Origin: an uncultured Collinsella sp. | Lineage (GTDB): Bacteria > Actinomycetota > Coriobacteriia > Coriobacteriales > Coriobacteriaceae | Length of the DNA: 28,063 bases | Assembly (NCBI GenBank): GCA_902464485.1 | Contig: CABQJJ010000016.1 | Coordinates: 1-28,063, forward strand | Direction: 5' to 3' | Part shown: in pieces, positions 7,192 to 14,838 of the stretch | How the letters are laid out: each line of letters opens with the position of its first letter | How positions within the stretch are numbered: the first letter of the stretch is position 1 | Notes under the pieces: model-generated | What the model saw: the letters and a program-made list of their open reading frames with translations, nothing else | Told to the model about the DNA's origin: nothing | Database searches by the model: none | Position numbers and translations under genes: made by a program

Positions 7192-7388
7192 GGCAAGATT
7201 ACTATGTCCGGGGCTAAGAGGCCTCGGGTCGCTGTGGACGGGCAGGGGCCTCGACGCGGTTTGACACGAAACATAAACATTACGCGACCTCGCCCTGGTG
7301 GCCGCACACGTTGGTTGCGGCCGACGCGGGCCGCGGGCAAGTGCTTGTATGGGGAGACTTGCCTCTCTTTCACGAGAAAGGATGCGTA
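7192..7388 (+). other. Long, structured leader region of nagB
   Basis: About 200 GC-rich bases without a gene. Hairpins visible are GGCCGC/GCGGCC (around 7301-7323), GGCAAGT/ACTTGCC (around 7337-7365) and CTTTC-ACGA-GAAAG (around 7368-7381), the last of which includes the nagB ribosome binding site GAAAGGA. A TTGACA hexamer lies at 7261-7266 but has no matching -10 box at a normal distance. The layout is compatible with control of translation, but I recognise no known riboswitch. Confidence 0.35.
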
Positions 7389-8117
7389 ATGAAGATTATT
7401 AAAGCCAAAGACTATGAGGATATGAGCCGCAAGGCCGCTAATATCATCTCGGCGCAGGTTATCCTTAAGCCCGATTGCGTGCTGGGTCTTGCCACCGGTT
7501 CTACCCCGATTGGCGCCTACAAGCAGCTTGCCGATTGGTACAAGAAGGGCGACATCGATTTTTCCGAGGTCAGCACCTATAACCTGGACGAGTATCGCGG
7601 CCTTTCGCACGACGATCCTCAGAGCTATCATTACTTCATGCGCGAGAACTTCTTCGATCACATCAACATCGATTTGAACAAGACGCATGTGCCCGATGGC
7701 TCTAACCCCGATGCTGCCGCCGCTTGCTCCGAGTACGACGAGGTCGTCGCCGCTGCTGGTTATCCCGATTTGCAGCTTCTCGGCATTGGCAACAACGGCC
7801 ACATTGGCTTTAACGAGCCCGCCGATCACTTCTCCAAGGGTACTCATTGCGTTGATCTGACCGAGAGCACCATCCAAGCCAACAGCCGCCTGTTTGATAG
7901 CATTGACGACGTTCCCCGTCAGGCGTACACCATGGGTACCCAGACCATCATGTACGCCCGCATGATTCTGGTCGTCGCCAACGGCGAGGCTAAGGCTCAG
8001 GCTGTACGCGACATGTGCTATGGCCCGGTTACGCCCGAGTGCCCGGCTTCGATTCTGCAGCTGCATACCAACTGTGTTGTTGTCGCCGACGAGGCAGCGC
8101 TTTCGCTCTGCGAGTAG
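7389..8117 (+). CDS. nagB: Glucosamine-6-phosphate deaminase
   Basis: 242 residues, the length of the short NagB group common in Gram-positives. It converts glucosamine-6-phosphate to fructose-6-phosphate and ammonia, opposing the biosynthetic use by GlmM. Motifs: phosphate loop LGLATGSTPIGAY (about 32-44), TYNLDEYRGL with Asp67 and Glu68, and GIGNNGHIGFNEP with His138 and Glu143, the ring-opening residues. The aspartate preceding the histidine in E. coli (Asp141) is Asn136 here, as I recall for other short Gram-positive NagB proteins. The start ATG 7389 has GAAAGGA seven bases upstream; longer in-frame starts lack a ribosome binding site. A terminator follows. Confidence 0.95.
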   Translation: MKIIKAKDYEDMSRKAANIISAQVILKPDCVLGLATGSTPIGAYKQLADWYKKGDIDFSEVSTYNLDEYRGLSHDDPQSYHYFMRENFFDHINIDLNKTHVPDGSNPDAAAACSEYDEVVAAAGYPDLQLLGIGNNGHIGFNEPADHFSKGTHCVDLTESTIQANSRLFDSIDDVPRQAYTMGTQTIMYARMILVVANGEAKAQAVRDMCYGPVTPECPASILQLHTNCVVVADEAALSLCE

Positions 8118-8147
8118 GGCATATCAAGCAAATCTATTGAGCTTGTC

Positions 8148-8182
8148 AAGGGCTCCTGTGAATGCAGGGGCCCTTTTATTTT
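8148..8182 (+). terminator. Intrinsic terminator of nagB
   Basis: AAGGGCTCCTG (8148-8158) pairs with CAGGGGCCCTT (8165-8175), followed by TTATTTT. Confidence 0.9.
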
Positions 8183-8451
8183 GCCAAGGTTGAATAAATG
8201 GATGATGGCGTGCCCATCAATTGAGATTGAGAATATGCAATTCTGGACGGTTTGCCATACGGGCATTAATAGCGATGACTTGCCATAAGCTTGCCAAAAG
8301 CGTCGCGAATACGATGATTTGGCTATACCAGATTCAATCTAAAATTGCTATTAAATAATTGCCAACGGTAGCATTAAGTTGGCGAGTTGCATAACCAAAA
8401 TACGGTCTTGGCGTTGCGTTACACTTGCGAACGGATGGGACATACTGGCAA
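8181..8451. promoter_or_regulatory. Cluster of TTGCCA boxes upstream of the large regulator
   Basis: The 8183-8631 gap contains no convincing gene and is more AT-rich than its surroundings. TTGCCA occurs five times in the same orientation at 8181, 8252, 8280, 8291 and 8359, and once inverted (TGGCAA) at 8446-8451. The copies at 8280 and 8291 are 11 bp apart, one helical turn. Related forms (TTGGCG near 8379, TTGCCG near 8521) continue toward the gene. Repeated hexamers are how SARP/BTAD-type winged-helix regulators recognise DNA, so this may be an autoregulatory binding region. That is inference. Confidence 0.45.
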
Positions 8452-8631
8452 GCCGATTGACCTGCTTAAATACCGGTTTGTCGAACGAAGAGCAACGAGC
8501 GGTGCCCGCTGTACAAAAGCTTGCCGTATACATGCCAAAAGACAATCTATATCCTTGTTCCGCGCTGTTTATCGGACAGCCTGCATTGTCTTGCGGTTAC
8601 GGTGTCCTTGTGGTCGAGAAGAGGAGCGGGT

Positions 8632-11631
8632 ATGTTAAGCGATTTGGATAATACGGGCGACCTTGGGTTCATGCCGTCAGGCAGGGGCTATATTGTGCGA
8701 CGCGACCGTTTGATGAACGAGCTGATTGCTAAAGGGCGCAAGGCTGGAATTGTGCTCATATATGCGCCTGATGGATTTGGAAAGACGTCGGTGCTACTTC
8801 AATACGCTCAAGAAGTCAAAAGTGACCAGACGAGGGGATCGGTGCGCATTATCGAAGCCGATCATGCCATTGGTCGAGAAGTGTTTGTTCAGCTCGAAGT
8901 AGTTGCAGAAGAGCTGAAGGATAAGCCGCGTTCACTCATTGCAATTGATAACGTTCCAAATTTCAATAGAGATGAGACCGAAGAGCTTATTGACAAGATG
9001 CGCGGTCTGCGCGCATCGGGCATAGGTGTTCTCGTGACGTGCCGTCCGTCAAATCGCCTACTCATTCATGGGCTAGGCGATTCGGTAAAGGTTAACGCTC
9101 AGATGCTCAAAGTTCATGCTTACGAGTATTCATCCTGGGCGGAGGCTTTTTCGATCAGCACTTCACTCGACTTCTATCACTTAACGCAAGGCGTGCCCGA
9201 GCTAGTATCGGCATTACAGGTGGGGTTGTATGGTCAAGATGACACGAGTCGACTGCTCGAAAACGAAATTGTGAATGTATGTGGCGCCGCACTTGCCGAT
9301 CTAGCTTCGCTCGAGAGTAATACGTTGTTTAACGTTGCATGTCTGATGCTGTTGATGGGCGAGGGCACTATTGCCGAGCTCGAAGCCTGTGGTGTAAGGC
9401 TGTCGATGATTGATCAGTCATATCTTGTTCGTGACTATCCGCTCTTTGGAGTGGACCCGACCGATCGAACCTTTACATGCCTGGGCATGGAGGAAAATGC
9501 ACGCCTGAGGATGCGAAAACTGATTGCGGGCCTTCGTCCCGATCTTGTTCAGCGGGCAGCGCGCATACTGATAAAAGCCGGCCGGTGCGATCCCGCGATG
9601 GATTTAGCGGATGCCTTTCTAGACCGCGGCGTGGTGCTCGAACTTGCCGCTCAGTATGGGGTCGATCTTGTCCTTACCGGTCACGGTGGAGATATTTGCC
9701 GCGCGGCACTAGAAAAAACTACTGATGATCAACAGCGTCGGGAGCCAACGGCGGCCGAGGCGCTCGGTGTATATATGGCAGCGGTGAGCGTGTCGAATAT
9801 AAAACTTGCCAGATACATGGCATCGGTCATCGAGCGAGATGGTGAACGTGCGGCGTGCGAATTAGATCCGCTTGCCTGGGAGGTGGCACAAGCTCTCACG
9901 ATTGCTTGTTACGGTGGAAATGGTCTGGGGCTTCCCACAACAGTTTTCTTTTCCGAGCATGCAGCGCATAACGATGCACTCGACATGCTGTCTGCCCATA
10001 TTGAAATAAAGCGTCGTTTGACCGAGCATGCAGACGGCGGGGAGGTCATTGCGGCGGTTGAGGCACGCAAGGCATACGATTGCGAGATTGATGTCGCCGG
10101 CATCTTTGTGAAGATGGACCGAATGCTCCTGGAGATTTTTGACGGCTCCTTTTCAGAGATTGATGGACGCGATGACGCTATGACTGCTGCAGTGGCAGCG
10201 TTGGAATCGCACGGCTTGCAAGCGCTGGCAATTTGGACTCGGATGGTCCTGGCTGCTCGACGCCTGGTAGCCGGTTTGCCTGTTGTAGACGAAACGGCGT
10301 TTAGCGATTTGGATCGATATGCCGTACGAGTTCGCGATAATCAGATTCAATTGTTCGGATTATTGCTGGAAGGATGGCAATCGTTGGCCGAAGGGCGTCC
10401 GGTTAACGCAAAATTTCGTGCGGTTCAGGTGATGAGGCTTTCGAGTGAAATTGCCGAATATATGCAGAATAACGCCCTGTTGCTGGAACGTACGTCATAT
10501 TTGCGCAACACATCGATGTTGTCGGTGCGAGAAGACGCGGAACTGCTCGATTTGGGCCAAACGCAAGTCGGTGGGGCGGAGGCGTGGGCTGTGGCGCTTC
10601 ATTTGGCTGCAGCGGGTCGTGATAGCGACCTTGCAGCATGGATGTCCATGAATCGTGCGGGGATTCTGAATCCTTCGTATCGATTGTTTGCGCGTCTGGC
10701 AATGCACTGTTTGGGGGAAGCAGGAGCAAGGATACGAAAGAAACTTCCAGTTCGCGAGATGGCGCGATATTCGCTCAAGGAGGATCTTGAGGCGGAAAGT
10801 GCCAGGCTCTTCCAGGCTGGTGAAATCGAGGCAACCGAGACGGTCGAGCACGTCGAGATGCGAGTGTTCGGTATGTTTAGCGCCGAGCGCGACGGCTTTC
10901 CCATTACGGATAAGATGTGGCGTCGCAAAAAGGCGGCAACGCTCGCAGAACGGCTCGCGTTGGGGCTTGATGTGCCGGTCGAACGCGAAACCATAGCCAT
11001 GGAACTGTGGCCTCATGCTGAATTCAAAAGCGCCCGCAATAACCTGTATTCGACCGTCTCGCGCCTGCGATCGGCTTTGGGGCCGACGCCTGACGGCAAA
11101 TCATGCGTGGTGATTCAAAATGACTGCATTGGGCTCAATCCTAATTACGTAAAAACCGATGTGAGGGTGTTTGATCTCATAACGCGAGAGGTTTTGGCAA
11201 AGCGCGAAGGCGTATGTGGTCCTCATCTGATTGAACTGTGCCTAAAAGTTGAGCAACTCTATACCGGTCCGTTGTTTGTTCCAGATGGTTGCAATCCAGC
11301 GTTTTTCCTGCGTATGCAGCGGATTTTGCAGTCAAAATTTATCGACTGTATCGTTAAGGGGGCAAATGCAGCGCTCGAGGAAAATGACTTGCAGTCAGCG
11401 GTGTGGTTGGCAGAGGCGGGCCTTCGACAAGGGACGATGCGAGAAGATATGGTGCGCTGCGCCATGCGGGTTTATAGCGCAGCGGGACGACGTCGCGACA
11501 TTGTCGAGCTATATCATGGCCATATTCACCAGCTTAAGGAACAAGTTGAAGGAATCCCCGAACCTGAGACCCGACGACTGTACGAGCGCTTGGTCGAAAG
11601 CAGACTCAAACGCGCGATTGTAGAGCGATAA
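8632..11631 (+). CDS. STAND-ATPase transcriptional regulator with C-terminal winged helix and BTAD domain
   Basis: 999 residues, ATG start with GAGGAG (8621-8626). The N-terminus has a MalT-like nucleotide-binding domain: Walker A YAPDGFGKTS with Lys51 and Thr52, and a Walker B-like strand SLIAIDNV near residues 101-107. Residues about 270-730 form a long helical region, probably a TPR-like sensor scaffold. The C-terminus carries an OmpR/SARP-type winged helix (about 741-830, starting MRVFGMFSAERDG, with the likely recognition helix SARNNLYSTVSRLRSALG near 799-816). A bacterial transcriptional activator domain follows (about 842-990). Known members bind ATP and a ligand, oligomerise and activate transcription. 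Here the DNA-binding module is C-terminal, unlike AfsR-type SARPs. Its targets are unknown. Confidence 0.85.
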   Translation: MLSDLDNTGDLGFMPSGRGYIVRRDRLMNELIAKGRKAGIVLIYAPDGFGKTSVLLQYAQEVKSDQTRGSVRIIEADHAIGREVFVQLEVVAEELKDKPRSLIAIDNVPNFNRDETEELIDKMRGLRASGIGVLVTCRPSNRLLIHGLGDSVKVNAQMLKVHAYEYSSWAEAFSISTSLDFYHLTQGVPELVSALQVGLYGQDDTSRLLENEIVNVCGAALADLASLESNTLFNVACLMLLMGEGTIAELEACGVRLSMIDQSYLVRDYPLFGVDPTDRTFTCLGMEENARLRMRKLIAGLRPDLVQRAARILIKAGRCDPAMDLADAFLDRGVVLELAAQYGVDLVLTGHGGDICRAALEKTTDDQQRREPTAAEALGVYMAAVSVSNIKLARYMASVIERDGERAACELDPLAWEVAQALTIACYGGNGLGLPTTVFFSEHAAHNDALDMLSAHIEIKRRLTEHADGGEVIAAVEARKAYDCEIDVAGIFVKMDRMLLEIFDGSFSEIDGRDDAMTAAVAALESHGLQALAIWTRMVLAARRLVAGLPVVDETAFSDLDRYAVRVRDNQIQLFGLLLEGWQSLAEGRPVNAKFRAVQVMRLSSEIAEYMQNNALLLERTSYLRNTSMLSVREDAELLDLGQTQVGGAEAWAVALHLAAAGRDSDLAAWMSMNRAGILNPSYRLFARLAMHCLGEAGARIRKKLPVREMARYSLKEDLEAESARLFQAGEIEATETVEHVEMRVFGMFSAERDGFPITDKMWRRKKAATLAERLALGLDVPVERETIAMELWPHAEFKSARNNLYSTVSRLRSALGPTPDGKSCVVIQNDCIGLNPNYVKTDVRVFDLITREVLAKREGVCGPHLIELCLKVEQLYTGPLFVPDGCNPAFFLRMQRILQSKFIDCIVKGANAALEENDLQSAVWLAEAGLRQGTMREDMVRCAMRVYSAAGRRRDIVELYHGHIHQLKEQVEGIPEPETRRLYERLVESRLKRAIVER

Positions 11632-11656
11632 AAAAGCGCCCGAGTAATTCGGGCGC
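11630..11656 (-). terminator. Intrinsic terminator of the yhbY transcript
   Basis: On the minus strand GCGCCCGA and TCGGGCGC form an 8-bp stem with a 5-nt loop, followed by six T (positions 11635-11630). It overlaps the stop codon of the convergent regulator gene and may also stall transcription from that side. Confidence 0.85.
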
Positions 11657-11681
11657 CCTATGAATATGGCTGCAAGGCTTA

Positions 11682-11981
11682 TTAGACGAGTTTGATCTTC
11701 TCGATATCCTTGCGCGAGGACTCGCGATACAGCGAGAACTTGCGGCCGATGACCTGGACGACCTCGGCGTGGCAGCGCTCGGCGAGCTCCTCGGCGGCCT
11801 CGCGGGCAGAAAGGCTGGAGCCGTCCAGCACAGAGCACTTAACGAGCTCATGCTTCTCCAGATAGGCGACCGTCTGCTCGACGGTGCCCTCGTTGATATC
11901 GGACTTGCCGATGATGATGGCGGGGTTGAGGTGATGGGCCATGCTGCGAAGCTGCTTGACCTGTGCTCCTGTCAGTGCCAT
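11682..11981 (-). CDS. yhbY: YhbY-family (CRM domain) RNA-binding protein
   Basis: 99 residues, the typical size of single CRM-domain proteins. It begins MALTGAQVKQLRSMAHHLNPAIIIGKSDINEG: the helix before the GKSDINEG loop and the loop itself are family hallmarks. LVKCSVLDGS and VVQVIGRKFSLYR complete the fold. YhbY associates with pre-50S ribosomal particles and probably helps large-subunit assembly. The ribosome binding site (GCGAGAA) is weak. It lies downstream of the methyltransferase on the same strand, with about 180 nt between, and may be transcribed with it or alone. Confidence 0.93.
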   Translation of the reverse strand: MALTGAQVKQLRSMAHHLNPAIIIGKSDINEGTVEQTVAYLEKHELVKCSVLDGSSLSAREAAEELAERCHAEVVQVIGRKFSLYRESSRKDIEKIKLV

Positions 11982-12162
11982 GGGTTCTCGCTTTCTATGT
12001 ATGGGGCGCCCCGCAATGGGGCCTTAATCTACGTGAGCTGTCCCACGATAGCGCAGGAACGGTGTGGCGTGGAGCGCGTTTGCCCAGTTCGCAAAGAATG
12101 CGGATGCCGAACAGGCGGGCGGTGCGGGTTGTAGGCGGGTAAGTGGCGCTGGTGCAATTGCG

Positions 12163-13050
12163 CTACAGGCGGTTGGCAGAAACTGGCCTCCAGGCAATAA
12201 AGGCCCAGCGGACCTTACGGATATGGTCGAGCATGTAGCGTCCCTGCGGCACGCCTTTTGAGCCCGGTTCACCGGCCTGGGGATTCTCGATCATGTGTTG
12301 GGCGAAGTAGTCGCGCAGGCGATCGACTTTATCCTCGTTGCCATGTTCGAGCATACGGGAGAAGTCCGCCACGCCTGCCTCGAGGCTATCGAAGGTATCG
12401 CGGCGAGGCGATTCAAAGTACGTAACCCGCGGCAGCGCGCCCATCTGAATAAGAATGTTAAAGGCATACACAAAGCCATTACTGCAGGTAACCGAGGCGC
12501 CGATGGCGTTCATCACGTGCAGGTCATAGCGCGGGCTGGAGTTGGCGACCATCGTGACAGCACAACGCCGGCGAGCCGTGCGGTCGAGCTTGGCAAGTGC
12601 GCCTTTGAGGTCAGTCGTAGTAACCGAACGACTGGCAAAGGCAACATCTACCGCCTTGGCAACCGGTCCAACTAGATCCCAATCATCATCCCAAGCAAGC
12701 TCAAGTGGCGTAATGAGCTCCTCGAGCCCATAGAACTCAATGCCAGCATCAAGGGTGCCCAACATGGCAGGGGAAAAATCAGCGGCAATCACGGGATGCC
12801 CGTCTTGCGCAAGCGGAATAGCAATCGACCCAGCCCCACACCCCATATCCAAGACTGACTCACCAGGCTTTAACGCCAGCAATTTCATAAAATCCCGGGC
12901 ATAGGGGGCAGTCTCCAGCGGCCGAAAATGCCGAGCCCGCTTATCCCACTCAAAAGAATCATCAGCCCGCCGCCGCCCAGCTTGCAGGCGCATCCATTCC
13001 TGATTCCAATCAGCAGAAAGAAGCTCAGAGCGAGCATCCCCATCAACCAC
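12163..13050 (-). CDS. Class I SAM-dependent methyltransferase
   Basis: 295 residues. SAM-binding motif I is clear, VLDMGCGAGSIAIPLA (about residues 66-81), followed by HPVIAADFSPAML, which supplies the acidic ribose-binding position. The middle and C-terminus are less conserved, so the substrate (small molecule, RNA or protein) cannot be named. I chose GTG at 13050 because AGGAGG (minus strand, 13063-13058) lies seven bases upstream. A longer frame to 13110 adds a leucine-rich stretch that merely translates the terminator and ribosome binding site. Immediately upstream is a terminator-like hairpin with six T, which suggests that expression may be attenuated. Confidence 0.85.
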   Translation of the reverse strand: MVDGDARSELLSADWNQEWMRLQAGRRRADDSFEWDKRARHFRPLETAPYARDFMKLLALKPGESVLDMGCGAGSIAIPLAQDGHPVIAADFSPAMLGTLDAGIEFYGLEELITPLELAWDDDWDLVGPVAKAVDVAFASRSVTTTDLKGALAKLDRTARRRCAVTMVANSSPRYDLHVMNAIGASVTCSNGFVYAFNILIQMGALPRVTYFESPRRDTFDSLEAGVADFSRMLEHGNEDKVDRLRDYFAQHMIENPQAGEPGSKGVPQGRYMLDHIRKVRWAFIAWRPVSANRL

Positions 13051-13069
13051 TGGCCAACCTCCTAGCAAC

Positions 13070-13101
13070 AAAAAAGCGACTCCTCCCAAAAGAAGAGCCG
13101 C
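13070..13101 (-). terminator. Terminator-like hairpin directly upstream of the methyltransferase ribosome binding site
   Basis: On the minus strand GCGGCTC (13101-13095) pairs with GAGTCGC (13082-13076), with one G-U pair, followed by six T (13075-13070). The methyltransferase ribosome binding site begins only seven bases later. It either ends transcription from upstream or attenuates the methyltransferase. Confidence 0.65.
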
Positions 13102-13109
13102 AACCAGCA

Positions 13110-13138
13110 TATATCAGAAAGAACCGATCCAACGCCAA
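13110..13138 (-). promoter_or_regulatory. Candidate promoter of the methyltransferase gene
   Basis: On the minus strand TTGGCG (13138-13133) and GATATA (13115-13110) are 17 nt apart. Transcription would begin near 13103, at the 5' foot of the terminator-like hairpin. The -10 box is a moderate match. Confidence 0.4.
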
Positions 13139-13215
13139 ACCGCTGCACCAGCCAAGTGGTGCAGGAGCGAAGCAACTGCAACCGGGATGGAACCCAGCTG
13201 AGGTCCCGTTGTGCG

Positions 13216-13349
13216 GGAGCCCCTGGGAGGGCAAATATATGAGGTCGATCGCGAGTTCCGCACGAGCCGGAGAGCACTTAATGTGCTCTCCGTGCGAGTC
13301 AGGACTGTCCGAGCAGGCGACCTAATATATTTGCCCTCCCAGGGGCTCC
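13216..13349. repeat. 134-bp palindromic element with 32-bp inverted repeats
   Basis: Left arm 13216-13247 begins GGAGCCCCTGGGAGGGCAAA; right arm 13318-13349 is its reverse complement with one mismatch in 32. The 70-bp centre contains a second, nested hairpin: GGAGAGCAC (13269-13277), loop TTAAT, GTGCTCTCC (13283-13291), extended by CGCAC/GTGCG. No open frame of useful size fits inside. It lies between the stop of the DUF711 gene and the methyltransferase promoter, both on the minus strand. It may be a miniature inverted-repeat element or a large folded RNA; I see no target-site duplication. The rest of the gap (13139-13215) holds a hairpin CTGCACCA/TGGTGCAG (13143-13164) and nothing else I can name. 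Confidence 0.8.
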
Positions 13350-13365
13350 TCGCCAGTCCCCTCAG

Positions 13366-14730
13366 CTAGTTCTTGAGCGAGTTCAACGGCGCCGGGAAGC
13401 GTCCACCGCGGTGGGCAAGCACGGTGCCGGCGTTGGGGTTCACCGGCATGATGGGTGCACGGCCAAACAGACCGCCGTACTCGACGCAGTCGCCCACGCC
13501 CTTGCCGATGGCGGGGATCACGCGCACGGCCGTGGTCTTGTTGTTGATGACGCCGATGGCCATCTCGTCGGCGATGATGCCGGCGATGGTCTCGACCGGG
13601 GTGTCGCCGGGGATGGCGATCATGTCCAGGCCAACGGAGCACACGCAGGTCATGGCCTCAAGCTTCTCGAGCGAAAGCGCACCGGCCTCGACGGCGGCGA
13701 TCATGCCGGCGTCCTCGGACACGGGGATAAAGGCGCCGGAGAGACCGCCCACGCTGGAGCTGGCCATGACGCCGCCCTTCTTGACGGCATCGTTGAGCAT
13801 GGCGAGCGCGCAGGTCGTGCCCGGGCCACCGCAGGTGCCCACGCCGATGATCTCGAGGATGCGTGCGACGGAGTCGCCGATGGCAGGCGTGGGAGCCAGT
13901 GACAGGTCGACAATGCCCTTTTCGACACCCAGGCGATGGGCGGCCTCGCGGCTCATGAGCTCGCCGGCGCGGGTGATCTTAAAGGCGGTCTGCTTGATTT
14001 TTTCGGCGACCTCCATCATCGATGCGGAATCGGGCAGTGTCTCCAGGGCTGCGGCCATAACGCCGGGGCCCGAGACGCCTACGTTGATGACGGCGTCGGC
14101 CTCGCCACCACCGTGGACGGCGCCCGCCATAAACGGGGAGTCCTCGACCATGTTGGCAAAGCAGACAAACTTGGAAGCGCCGACGGAATCCTCATCTGCC
14201 GTAAGCTTTGCAGCATCGATGATGGTCTGAGCCGCCATGAGCACGGCATCCATGTTGATGCCAGCGCGCAGGCTAGCAACATTGACGCTGGAGCAGACGC
14301 GGCTGGTGGTAGCGAGCGCCTGGGGGATGGACTGGATGACGCGGCGGTCGGCGTCGCCGATGCCCTTCTGGACGAGTGCGGAGAAGCCGCCCAGGTAATC
14401 GATGCCGAGCGTCTCGGCCGCACGGTCGAGGGCATGCGCGATGGGGGTGAGGTCCTCATCCTTGCAGCATGCGGCGATCTGCGCCACCGGGGTGACGGAA
14501 ACGCGCTTGTTGACGATGGGGATACCGTACTCGCGCTCGAGGTTCTCGGCGGTCTCGACCAGATGCTCAGCCGTGTGCGTCACGTGGTCGTAGATCTTTG
14601 TGCACATGCGGTCGAGGTTCTCGTCACCGCAACCCATGAGCGAAACACCCATGGTGATGGTCCTGATGTCGAGGTTCTGCTCCTCAACCATGCCGCGGGT
14701 TTCCGCGATTTCTGCGGGCGTGATCGCCAT
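13366..14730 (-). CDS. PFL family protein (DUF711 / UPF0210)
   Basis: 454 residues, glycine- and alanine-rich throughout. It matches the UPF0210/DUF711 family: N-terminal NLDIRTITMGVSLMGCGD, central SKFVCFANMVEDSPFMAGAVHGGGEADAV (split by normal variation), GVGTCGGPGTTCALAMLNDAVKKGG and C-terminal GLFGRAPIMPVN. The family is named for a structural resemblance to pyruvate formate-lyase, but its function is not established; members often neighbour a small ACT-domain protein, which is absent here. The start ATG 14730 has AGGAG seven bases upstream. A longer frame to 14787 runs through the promoter region and is rejected. It lies downstream of metH, separated by a terminator. Confidence 0.88.
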   Translation of the reverse strand: MAITPAEIAETRGMVEEQNLDIRTITMGVSLMGCGDENLDRMCTKIYDHVTHTAEHLVETAENLEREYGIPIVNKRVSVTPVAQIAACCKDEDLTPIAHALDRAAETLGIDYLGGFSALVQKGIGDADRRVIQSIPQALATTSRVCSSVNVASLRAGINMDAVLMAAQTIIDAAKLTADEDSVGASKFVCFANMVEDSPFMAGAVHGGGEADAVINVGVSGPGVMAAALETLPDSASMMEVAEKIKQTAFKITRAGELMSREAAHRLGVEKGIVDLSLAPTPAIGDSVARILEIIGVGTCGGPGTTCALAMLNDAVKKGGVMASSSVGGLSGAFIPVSEDAGMIAAVEAGALSLEKLEAMTCVCSVGLDMIAIPGDTPVETIAGIIADEMAIGVINNKTTAVRVIPAIGKGVGDCVEYGGLFGRAPIMPVNPNAGTVLAHRGGRFPAPLNSLKN

Positions 14731-14775
14731 CCTTGCGCTCCTATCTGCCAAAACGAGCATAATCTTATCTATTCT

Positions 14776-14813
14776 AACGTGCCGCACGTGCCAAGTGGCG
14801 CATGCGGCACGTT
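14776..14813 (-). terminator. Probable terminator of the metF-metH operon
   Basis: AACGTGCCGCA (14776-14786) and TGCGGCACGTT (14803-14813) form a perfect 11-bp stem with a 16-nt loop. On the minus strand it is followed by a short AT-rich run (TTAGAATAG). It overlaps the candidate promoter of the DUF711 gene: minus-strand TTGGCA, 17 nt, TAGATA. Confidence 0.6.
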
Positions 14814-14838
14814 TTGGTGCTCGGTTGTTTCCGTTGTG

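Noticed and set aside
13110..13365. T-box or other tRNA-sensing leader, because of GGGATGGAACC and a T-arm-like stretch
   Set aside because: The conserved T-box antiterminator sequence and specifier stem are missing, and the downstream gene is a methyltransferase, not an amino-acid gene.
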